Shown: in pieces, positions 22,274-30,595 of the stretch
Numbering within the stretch: the stretch's first letter is position 1
How the letters are laid out: each line of letters opens with the position of its first letter
Source of the DNA: JAOADN01 sp049323795
Lineage (GTDB): Bacteria; Pseudomonadota; Alphaproteobacteria; Rhodobacterales; Rhodobacteraceae
DNA: 64,000 nucleotides
Reading direction: 5' to 3'
Assembly: GCA_049323795.1 (NCBI GenBank)
Contig: JBMOOH010000005.1
Coordinates: 62,001-126,000 of the forward strand
Made by a program: the position numbers and the translations under genes
Notes under the pieces: model-generated
The model's database searches: none
Told to the model about the DNA's origin: nothing
What the model saw: the letters and a program-made list of their open reading frames with translations, nothing else

Positions 22274-24748
22274 ATGAACATCCAGACGACACGGCTGCCG
22301 GGTGCCGACAGCGACAAGATGGTGCTGCAGGTCGAAGGCATGACCTGTGCCTCCTGCGTCGCCCATGTCGAGCGCGCGCTGAAGGCGGTGCCGGGGGTGG
22401 AGAAGGCGAACGTCAACCTTGCGACCGAGCGGGCCGAGGTGACGGGTGCCTCGCTTGACCGCGCGCTGCTCGTCAGGGCGGTCGAGGATGCAGGCTATGG
22501 CGTCCCGGCGCGTGCCTCCGAGCTTGCGATCGCGGGCATGACCTGTGCGTCCTGCGTGGCGCACGTCGAGAAGGCCCTGAACTCGGTTCCGGGCGTCACC
22601 TCGGCGGCGGTGAACCTTGCCACCGAGCGCGCGACCGTGTCCGGCACCGCCGATCTGCCGGCGCTGATCCGGGCCGTCGCCGATGCCGGATACGAGGCCC
22701 GGCCCGCCGCGCCGGCCGGAGCCGCCGCGGACGAGGCGACGGCGAAGAAGGCCGCCGAAGAGGCGACGCTGAAGCGTCAGGTGCAGATCGCGGCACTTCT
22801 GACGGCCCCGGTCGTCCTGCTCGTGATGGGATCGCACCTCTTCGCCTGGGGCGACGCCCTGGTGATGAACACCATCGGGATGCAGGGGAGCGCCTACATC
22901 CAGTTCGTGCTGACCAGCATCGTCCTCTTCGGTCCCGGACTGCGGTTCTTCCGCAAGGGCTTTCCGGCGCTCTGGCGCCTCGCGCCGGACATGAACAGCC
23001 TGGTCGCGGTCGGCGTCTCGGCCGCCTACGGCTACTCCCTCGCCGCCACCTTCGCGCCGTTCCTGCTGCCGCAGGGTACCGTCAACGTCTATTACGAGGC
23101 GGCGTCGGTGATCGTCACCCTGATCCTGCTCGGCCGCTATCTCGAGGCGCGCGCCAAGGGGCGCACCTCCGAGGCGATCAAGCGGCTCGTCGGGCTGCAG
23201 GCAAAGACCGCGCGGGTCGTCCGCGGCGGCGTGGTGAAGGAACTGCCGGTCGCCGAGGTGCTTCCCGGCGACCTCGTCGAGGTACGCCCGGGCGAGCGGG
23301 TGCCGGTCGACGGCGAGGTGACGGACGGCGCGAGCTGGGTCGATGAAAGCATGATCTCGGGCGAGCCCCTGCCGGTCGAGAAGGTGGCCGGCAGCGCGGT
23401 GACGGGCGGCACGGTGAACCAGACCGGGGCCTTCACGTTCCGCGCCACCGCCGTGGGCGAGGCGACGATGCTCGCCCAGATCATCCGGATGGTCGAGCAG
23501 GCGCAGGGCGGCAAGCTGCCGATCCAGGCGATGGTCGACAAGGTGACGATGTGGTTCGTGCCCGCGGTCATGGCGTTCGCGGCGCTAACCTTCGCCGTCT
23601 GGATGACCTACGGACCCGAGCCCGCCCTGACCTTCGGCCTCGTCAATGCGGTCGCGGTCCTCATCATCGCCTGTCCCTGCGCGATGGGACTTGCCACGCC
23701 GACCTCGATCATGGTCGGCACCGGGCGCGGCGCGGAACTCGGCGTGCTCTTCCGCAAGGGCGAGGCGCTGCAGATGCTCCAGGGTGTCAGGGTCGTCGCG
23801 CTCGACAAGACCGGCACCCTGACCGAAGGCCGGCCGCGGCTGACCGATCTGACGGTGGCCGAGGGCTTCGACCGGGCGGACGTCCTTGCCGTCGTGGCTG
23901 CGGTCGAGGCGAAGTCGGAGCATCCGATCGCCCGGGCGATCGTCGCCGCCGCGTCCGAGGAGGGCCTCGCGCTGCCGGAGGTGACGGCCTTCGATTCGGT
24001 GACGGGCTTCGGGGTGTCGGCCGTTGCAGGCGGCCGGCGGGCCGAGATCGGCGCGGATCGCTACATGACGAAGCTCGGCCTTGACGTGACCCCGTTCGCA
24101 GCCGAGGCCGCGCGGCTCGGCGACGAGGGCAAGTCCCCGCTCTATGCGGCGCTCGACGGCCGGCTGGCGGCGATCCTTGCCGTGGCCGACCCGGTGAAGG
24201 AGACGACGCCCGAGGCGATCCGGACGCTGCACCGGCTGGGCCTGAAGGTCGCGATGATCACCGGCGACAATGCCCGCACGGCGAACGCCATCGCGCGCCA
24301 GCTCGGCATCGACGAGGTGGCGGCCGAGGTCCTGCCCGACGGCAAGGTCGAGGCGATCCGCCGCCTCAAGGCGCACGGGAAGCTTGCCTTCGTCGGGGAC
24401 GGCATCAACGATGCCCCCGCCCTTGCCGAGGCGGACGTGGGCCTTGCCGTCGGCACCGGCACCGACATCGCCATCGAGGCGGCGGACGTGGTGCTGATGA
24501 CCGGACGGCTGACGGTCGTGTCCTCGGCCATCGCGCTGTCGAAGGCGGTGATCCGCAACATCCGGGAGAACCTGTTCTGGGCCTTCATCTACAACGCCCT
24601 CCTGATCCCGGTCGCGGCCGGGGCGCTGTGGCCGGCCTTCGGCATCCTGCTGTCGCCGATCATCGCCGCCGCCGCGATGGCGCTGTCCTCGGTCTTCGTC
24701 CTCGGCAACGCGCTCAGGCTGCGCCGCTTCACGCCGCCGGCCGCATGA
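22274..24748 (+). CDS. copA: Cu(I)-exporting P1B-1 ATPase
   Basis: This 824-residue inner-membrane pump exports Cu(I). Two N-terminal HMA domains carry GMTCASC at residues 22-28 and 88-94. The membrane part has the Cu path IACPCAMGLATP (about 465-476), then DKTGTLTEG (about 510), SEHPIARAI, GDNARTAN and GDGINDAPALAEADVGLAVGTG, as in CopA. The ATG at 22274 with AAGGGA upstream is placed just behind the CueR promoter; an upstream in-frame start would lie within the operator. copA is followed without gap by an unknown gene and then cueR. Confidence 0.96.
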   Translation: MNIQTTRLPGADSDKMVLQVEGMTCASCVAHVERALKAVPGVEKANVNLATERAEVTGASLDRALLVRAVEDAGYGVPARASELAIAGMTCASCVAHVEKALNSVPGVTSAAVNLATERATVSGTADLPALIRAVADAGYEARPAAPAGAAADEATAKKAAEEATLKRQVQIAALLTAPVVLLVMGSHLFAWGDALVMNTIGMQGSAYIQFVLTSIVLFGPGLRFFRKGFPALWRLAPDMNSLVAVGVSAAYGYSLAATFAPFLLPQGTVNVYYEAASVIVTLILLGRYLEARAKGRTSEAIKRLVGLQAKTARVVRGGVVKELPVAEVLPGDLVEVRPGERVPVDGEVTDGASWVDESMISGEPLPVEKVAGSAVTGGTVNQTGAFTFRATAVGEATMLAQIIRMVEQAQGGKLPIQAMVDKVTMWFVPAVMAFAALTFAVWMTYGPEPALTFGLVNAVAVLIIACPCAMGLATPTSIMVGTGRGAELGVLFRKGEALQMLQGVRVVALDKTGTLTEGRPRLTDLTVAEGFDRADVLAVVAAVEAKSEHPIARAIVAAASEEGLALPEVTAFDSVTGFGVSAVAGGRRAEIGADRYMTKLGLDVTPFAAEAARLGDEGKSPLYAALDGRLAAILAVADPVKETTPEAIRTLHRLGLKVAMITGDNARTANAIARQLGIDEVAAEVLPDGKVEAIRRLKAHGKLAFVGDGINDAPALAEADVGLAVGTGTDIAIEAADVVLMTGRLTVVSSAIALSKAVIRNIRENLFWAFIYNALLIPVAAGALWPAFGILLSPIIAAAAMALSSVFVLGNALRLRRFTPPAA

Positions 24749-24819
24749 CCGGGCCGGCGGGCCCCTCCCCGTCCTGCGCCGCCCGCAGCGCGGCGCAGGA
24801 CGGACCTCCGGGACAGACG

Positions 24820-25719
<900 letters not shown>

Positions 25720-25741
25720 AACCAGCGACAGGAGCCGGTCC

Positions 25742-26182
25742 ATGAACATCGGAGAAGCGTCGAAGGCCTCGGGCGTATCGGCCAAGATGATCCGCTACTA
25801 CGAATCCATCGGTCTCGTGCCGGCCGCCGGACGGACGGGGTCGGGCTACCGGGTCTATTCGCAGACCGAAGTGCAGATCCTGCGGTTCATCCGCCGGTCG
25901 CGCGATCTCGGCTTTCCGGTCGAGAAGATCGAGGAACTGCTGGCCCTCTGGCGTGACCGGACGCGGCAGAGCGCCGACGTGAAGCGGCTGGCCCTGGACC
26001 AGATCGACGGTCTGGAGCGCAAGGTGCGGGAGATGCAGGCCATGATCGGCACCCTGCGCCACCTGGCCGACGCCTGCTGCGGCGACGACCGGCCGGACTG
26101 CCCGATCCTCGCCGATCTGGAAGGCGGGCTGCCCCGGCAGAACGGACTGCGTCGCCCGCTTTCGCTAGTGCAGCAGCCGTGA
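25742..26182 (+). CDS. cueR: CueR/HmrR copper-responsive regulator
   Basis: This 146-residue MerR-family activator binds a promoter with a long spacer and switches it on when Cu(I) (or Ag/Au) binds. The N-terminal winged helix reads MNIGEASKASGVSAKMIRYYESIGL. The metal loop has C112 and C120 (ACCGDDRPDCPI), the exact spacing of E. coli CueR, plus an extra C113. The ATG at 25742 has AGGAG. Its targets here are the mirrored operators in front of copA and copZ; transcribing cueR with copA gives feedback. Confidence 0.95.
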   Translation: MNIGEASKASGVSAKMIRYYESIGLVPAAGRTGSGYRVYSQTEVQILRFIRRSRDLGFPVEKIEELLALWRDRTRQSADVKRLALDQIDGLERKVREMQAMIGTLRHLADACCGDDRPDCPILADLEGGLPRQNGLRRPLSLVQQP

Positions 26183-26602
26183 CAGCAAACCGCGCGACAG
26201 CAGGCGGCGCGAGATGAGGATCGCACCCGCCCCGAGCGCCCAGACGACCACGATCGCGGGTCCGGCGATCCAGCCCAGAACCCCCAGCAGCCACTGCGCG
26301 ATGCCTTCGGCGCGCGAGGCCGCGATGACAGCCCCCACTTCCTTGCCAAGGCCGACCGCCCCGCCGACGGCGCTGCCGACATCGAGGACCGGCGCCACCA
26401 TGCCGCCCGCCCAGCCGATCAGCGGGCCGACCAGCGCCCAGGCCCCCCAGGCCATGAGCGTCCAGACCACCAGCGCGCCGAGGATGACGATGCCGGGGAT
26501 GCGCCGCGGCGGGCGATAGTCGCGCGGATCATCGCCGCGCCCGTCCGGAGCGTTGTAACCGCCGCCATAGGGCGGGCGATAGCGGCTTCTGTGATGACCC
26601 AT
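26165..26602 (-). CDS. hypothetical membrane protein
   Basis: This 145-residue protein has a charged Arg/Tyr/Gly-rich N-terminus (about 1-45) and two or three hydrophobic segments, then ends RRLLSRGLLSRLLH. No family is recognised. GGGAGGGAACAGGCG in front of the ATG at 26602 supports translation. It lies 16 bases after the CDF exporter, as third gene of that operon, and its end overlaps the end of cueR by 18 bases (tail-to-tail). Confidence 0.6.
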   Translation of the reverse strand: MGHHRSRYRPPYGGGYNAPDGRGDDPRDYRPPRRIPGIVILGALVVWTLMAWGAWALVGPLIGWAGGMVAPVLDVGSAVGGAVGLGKEVGAVIAASRAEGIAQWLLGVLGWIAGPAIVVVWALGAGAILISRRLLSRGLLSRLLH

Positions 26603-26618
26603 CGCCTGTTCCCTCCCG

Positions 26619-27554
26619 TCAGAATTTCGTTTCGCCCTCGGCCAGCCGCAGCGCCGCGTCCTCGATCTGGATCGTGCAGTGCGTGATCCTGAAGCTGTCG
26701 CGCATCGCCGCCTGCGCCGCCACCAGCGCATCGCGCCCCTGCCCCATGTCCGCCACCACCAGATGGCAGCTCATCGCGTCCAGCCCCGAAGTGATGGTCC
26801 AGACATGCAGGTCATGCACCGCCGTCACCCCCGACACCGCCAGCAGCTTCTCTTCCAGAAGCTTTACGTCCACCTCGGGCGGCGTGCCTTCCATCAGGAT
26901 GTGCACCGCCTGGCTGAGCAGGATCCAGGTGCGCGGGATGATGAAGAGGCCGATCCCGGCGCCGATGATCGGATCGGCCAGCGTCCAGCCGGTGGTCAGC
27001 ACCACCACCGCCGCCACGATCACGCCGAGCGACCCCAGCATGTCGCTCAGCACCTCGAAATAGGCGCCCTTCAGGTTCAGGCTTTCCTCCGACCCCGCCG
27101 ACAGCATCCGCATCGAGATCAGGTTGACCGCCAGCCCGACCACCGCCACCGCCAGCATCGGCCCGCCGATGATCTCGGGCGGGTTCTGGAAGCGCCGGTA
27201 CGCCTCGTAAAGGATGTAGATCGTCAAAAGCAGCAGCACCACCGCGTTGGTCAGCGCCGCCAGCACCTCGAAGCGCACATAGCCCCAGGTGCGCTGCGGC
27301 GTGGCGGGACGTTCGGCAAAGCGGATTGCCACCAGCGCCAGCGCCAGCCCGCCCACATCCGTGGCCATGTGCGCGGCATCGGCCAGAAGCGCCAGGCTGC
27401 CGGTGACAAGGCCGCCGATCACCTCGACGATCAGGAAGGTGCCGGTCAGCGCCAGCGCCAGGGTCAGGCTGCGCCGGTGCCGGCCCGCCGCCGTTCCCGC
27501 CGCCGTCCCCGAGGGCGCGGTCGCCGCGCCGTGCCCGTGCCCTGCGCCCATCAT
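26619..27554 (-). CDS. cation diffusion facilitator (CzcD-like) exporter
   Basis: This 311-residue inner-membrane protein exports divalent cations (Zn, Cd, Co or similar) against protons. It has six helices, the metal site H62-x-x-x-D66 in helix 2 (AAHMATD), a matching EVLSD motif in helix 5, a His-rich N-terminus (GAGHGHGA) and a C-terminal cytoplasmic domain with VHDLHVWTITSG. The helix-5 Glu instead of His is seen in some CzcD-like members. The ATG at 27554 has AAGGG upstream. It follows the zinc-ribbon gene by 27 bases behind a MerR-type promoter, so Zn/Cd/Pb induction is likely. Confidence 0.92.
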   Translation of the reverse strand: MMGAGHGHGAATAPSGTAAGTAAGRHRRSLTLALALTGTFLIVEVIGGLVTGSLALLADAAHMATDVGGLALALVAIRFAERPATPQRTWGYVRFEVLAALTNAVVLLLLTIYILYEAYRRFQNPPEIIGGPMLAVAVVGLAVNLISMRMLSAGSEESLNLKGAYFEVLSDMLGSLGVIVAAVVVLTTGWTLADPIIGAGIGLFIIPRTWILLSQAVHILMEGTPPEVDVKLLEEKLLAVSGVTAVHDLHVWTITSGLDAMSCHLVVADMGQGRDALVAAQAAMRDSFRITHCTIQIEDAALRLAEGETKF

Positions 27555-27581
27555 TCGCCCTTCTGCCGCCGGCACGCCCGG

Positions 27582-27962
27582 TCAGTCGAAAAGCCGCCCG
27601 AGGAAAGACCGGCCGTGGCCCCCGCCGTAGGACCGGCCATGGCCTCCGCCATGGCCGCCGCCATGACCCCCGCCATGGCCGCCGCGATCGTCATAGTAGC
27701 CGCCGCGATAGTCCGGCGCATAGCCCGGCGGCTGCGGCGGCGGCACGGCCGCCTGTGATGGCCCGGCCGGGGCCTGCGACGCTTCGGTCAGGCTGCGCTC
27801 GATGATCTTGTCAATCTCGCCCCGGTCCAGCCAGACGCCGCGGCATTTCGGACAATAGTCGATCTCGATGCCCATGCGCTCGGACATCACCAGATCGACC
27901 CGGCAGACCGGGCATTGCATTCCCTGCCCCTGTGGCGTCGGAACTGTGGTTGGCTCTGTCAT
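27582..27962 (-). CDS. TFIIB-type zinc-ribbon protein with His-rich tail
   Basis: This 126-residue protein has an N-terminal zinc ribbon, CPVC...CPKC (MQCPVCRVDL and IDYCPKCRGVWLDRGEIDKII), of the zf-TFIIB family. The middle is Pro/Ala-rich, and the tail has GHGGGHGGGHGGGHGRS, a likely Zn- or Ni-binding run. In bacteria such proteins are common but uncharacterised. The ATG at 27962 follows AGGAGGCACTC. It is the first gene behind the MerR-type promoter at 27990-28020, so it may act in zinc buffering or sensing. Confidence 0.8.
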   Translation of the reverse strand: MTEPTTVPTPQGQGMQCPVCRVDLVMSERMGIEIDYCPKCRGVWLDRGEIDKIIERSLTEASQAPAGPSQAAVPPPQPPGYAPDYRGGYYDDRGGHGGGHGGGHGGGHGRSYGGGHGRSFLGRLFD

Positions 27963-28335
27963 GAGTGCCTCCTGGATTGCTTCCTTGCACAGGTAGTCGC
28001 TCTAGCAGATAGAGGTTCAAGGTTGTCTGCAAACATTTCCGCGATCAGCCTGTCAACGCCGATCCGGCGACGGCGCTGCGCGCAAACCGGCCGATGTCGG
28101 CTTCAGCGCCATCGGAGTGACGGAGGTGCCCCTGCCCGTGCGCGGCGGCTCGCCCGATCCTCGCTGGTCCCGGGCAGGGGATCGGCCACGGGTCGCCCCG
28201 CCGCGGGTCCCGGCTGTCTGACAAGGCGACGGATCTCGGGCCGCAACGGCGGAAACGACGGCCGCTCCGTCAGACCGGAGGCGACAGGGATCCCAGGTCA
28301 CGCCCCGAAGCGGACCCGGTGGCGACTGGCCGGCC
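27963..28335. other. intergenic region with MerR-type promoter
   Basis: This 373-base interval separates kup (ending at 28336 on the minus strand) from the zinc-ribbon operon. Only the promoter at 27990-28020 is recognised. The rest is GC-rich with no convincing gene. Confidence 0.6.
27990..28020 (-). promoter_or_regulatory. MerR-family (ZntR/CadR/PbrR-like) promoter
   Basis: On the minus strand -35 TTGAAC (28020-28015), a 19-base spacer and -10 CTACCT (27995-27990) enclose a perfect inverted repeat CTCTA-N5-TAGAG (28000-28014). The 19-base spacer and dyad are typical of MerR regulators for Zn, Cd or Pb. The sequence differs from the CueR operators, so another regulator, not seen in this window, should bind it. 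Confidence 0.8.
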
Positions 28336-30267
28336 TCAGACCGACATGCGGGACCCGAGCTCGACCACGCGGTCGCGCGGAAGATGGTAGTAGTCCGACG
28401 GGTCCGCCGCGAAACGGCCGAGCGCGATGAACAGCCGGTCGAGCACCAGGGGAAGGCCCATCCTGTCGCCCGGCACGACCTTGCGGCGGCCGAGGAAGAA
28501 CGAGGTTGTCATCACGTCGAACTTCAGGCCCTCGCGCCGGGCCCGCCCAAGTGCCTTCGAGATGTTCGGCGTCTCCATGTAGCCGAAGCGCAGGACCAGC
28601 CGGGCGAAACGCTCGTTGATCGGAGTGTACTCCGCCCGCTCCTCCTCGGCCACGGTGGGGACACGCACCGTCTCGACCGTCAGGATGACGTTCCTTTCAT
28701 GCAGCACACGGTTGTGCTTGAGGTTGTGCAGCAGCGCCGGCGGCACGGCCTGCGGGTCCGAGGTCAGGAAGAACGCCGTCCCCGGAACCGCGTGGGCCGA
28801 GGACCGCAGCATGGACTGCGCGAAACTGTCCAGGTTGACCATCTGCTTGTGGCCGCGCGCAAAGGCGAGCTGGGTGCCCCGCCACCATGCGTACATGAGC
28901 AGCGAGAAGCCCATCGCCAGCCCGAGCGGAACGTAACCGCCCTCGGGAACCTTCACGAGGTTCGAGGCGAGGAAGGTCGTCTCGAGCAGGAAGAAGGGCG
29001 CCGCCACCAGAAGCACGAGCCCGAGGGGCCGGTTCCAGCCGCGGTGGGCGAAGATCACGGCGAGCATGGTATCGACGATCATCGCGCCCGTGACGGCGAT
29101 CCCATAGGCGTTGGCGAGCGCCGCAGAGGACTGGAACGTCGCAACAAAGGACAGGACCCCGAACAGCAGGAGCCAGTTGACCGACGGCATGTAGATCTGG
29201 CCGCTCTGCGCCTCGGACGTGTGCACGATCGAAAGCCGCGGCAGAAGGCCGAGCTGGATCGCGGCGCGCGCCATCGAGTAGGCCCCGCTGATGACCGCCT
29301 GCGCCGCGATGACGGTGGCAACCGTGGCCAGCGCCACCAGCGCGGGAAGCAAGATCGGCGGAACCATGAGGAAGAAGGGATTCTCGATCGCCTCGGGCCG
29401 GTAGATGACCAGCGCGCCCTGCCCGAGGTAATTCAGCACCAGGGCCGGGAACACCAGCCCGAACCAGGCCAGACGGATCGGCCGCTTGCCGAAATGGCCG
29501 AGATCGGCATAGAGCGCCTCGGCCCCGGTCACGCTGAGAAAGACGGCCCCGAGCACCACGAAGGCCATCCCTCCGTGCTCGAACATGAAGATCACGGCGT
29601 AGACGGGATTGAAGGCCACGAGAATCTGGGGGTGCTGGGCCACCTGCACCGCCCCCATCGTGCCCATGACGAGAAACCAGATCGCGGTGATCGGTCCGAA
29701 GGCGGCCGATATGGCATGCGTTCCGTGGCGCTGGACGATAAACAGGACGAAGAGGATGGCCAGCGTGACGGGCAGCACGAACTTCTCGAAACTCGGCGCG
29801 ACCAGTTCGATGCCCTCGACCGCCGAAAGCACCGAGATCGCCGGCGTGATGAGCGCGTCGCCGAAGAACATCGCGGCCCCGACGATGCCCAGCGTCAGGA
29901 CCGGGATCGACCGCCTTCCGATCGCCAGCCGCGTCAGGGTGTAGAGCGCAAGTACCCCCCCCTCGCCCCGGTTGTCGGCGCGCAGGAGGAAGAGGACATA
30001 CTTCACGGTCACCACAAGCGTCAGCGACCAGATGATGAGCGAGACGACACCCTTTACCTCGTCGGCAATCAGCCCGTCGCGGGCGACCGGCCGCAGCGCC
30101 TCGCGCAGGGCGTAGAGCGGACTGGTGCCGATGTCGCCGTAGACGACGCCGATTGCCCCCAGCGCCAGAAGTGCCACGCCGCGCGGCTGCCCGTGGCCCG
30201 GATCGTCGCCGCCGCCGTTCAGGGCATGCTGCGACTCCATCTCGGAATCTGCGCCGATCATGGACAC
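28336..30267 (-). CDS. kup: Kup potassium transporter
   Basis: This 643-residue protein is a K+ uptake system of the KUP/HAK family, driven by proton symport. It has the N-terminal GAIGVVYGDIGTSPLYALREAL, ADNRGEGG, FGDALITPAISVLSAVEG, then twelve helices and a cytoplasmic C-terminal domain of about 150 residues (TAFFLTSDP, LKHNRVLHERN, FGYMETPNI). The GTG at 30267 is 8 bases after AGGAG; an ATG two codons on is the alternative. It stands alone, with 328 bases to the next gene. K+ uptake fits pH or metal stress. Confidence 0.96.
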   Translation of the reverse strand: MSMIGADSEMESQHALNGGGDDPGHGQPRGVALLALGAIGVVYGDIGTSPLYALREALRPVARDGLIADEVKGVVSLIIWSLTLVVTVKYVLFLLRADNRGEGGVLALYTLTRLAIGRRSIPVLTLGIVGAAMFFGDALITPAISVLSAVEGIELVAPSFEKFVLPVTLAILFVLFIVQRHGTHAISAAFGPITAIWFLVMGTMGAVQVAQHPQILVAFNPVYAVIFMFEHGGMAFVVLGAVFLSVTGAEALYADLGHFGKRPIRLAWFGLVFPALVLNYLGQGALVIYRPEAIENPFFLMVPPILLPALVALATVATVIAAQAVISGAYSMARAAIQLGLLPRLSIVHTSEAQSGQIYMPSVNWLLLFGVLSFVATFQSSAALANAYGIAVTGAMIVDTMLAVIFAHRGWNRPLGLVLLVAAPFFLLETTFLASNLVKVPEGGYVPLGLAMGFSLLMYAWWRGTQLAFARGHKQMVNLDSFAQSMLRSSAHAVPGTAFFLTSDPQAVPPALLHNLKHNRVLHERNVILTVETVRVPTVAEEERAEYTPINERFARLVLRFGYMETPNISKALGRARREGLKFDVMTTSFFLGRRKVVPGDRMGLPLVLDRLFIALGRFAADPSDYYHLPRDRVVELGSRMSV

Positions 30268-30595
30268 GGTGTCATCTCCTGCTTGGGCAGGCCGGGGGGA
30301 CGGCAGCGATCAGGCAAGAACGGGTCGGGTGCGGATGCACCGGGTGGCTCCGTGTCCATGCCGCCAGAGCGGGGGCGGCACCGCGCGCCGGCGCCTCTGG
30401 AGAGTCGCCGGAACGTGCGGACTATGGCGTGGAAAGGCAAATCTGCAAGTGCCTTCTGCACCGGCAGGGAATTTCCGGATGACCGGAGCGGCGGCCGGTG
30501 AGGGGCCAGACCGCGCATGGGCGGTCAACCCGGTCGGAGCGGGCTGCAGGCGGGGCGAGTTGCGGGGCAGCGGGCGGGGCGGCATTCCGGGGCGG
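30268..30595. other. intergenic region upstream of kup
   Basis: This 328-base interval must hold the kup promoter and the end of the trg/cysK/mscS message. I see no clear promoter, terminator or palindrome. It contains a lower-GC patch near 30430-30485. No gene is supported. Confidence 0.5.

Noticed and set aside
24745..24819. ATG overlapping the copA stop as start of the unknown gene
   Set aside because: Adds 25 low-complexity residues without a binding site; kept only as alternative.
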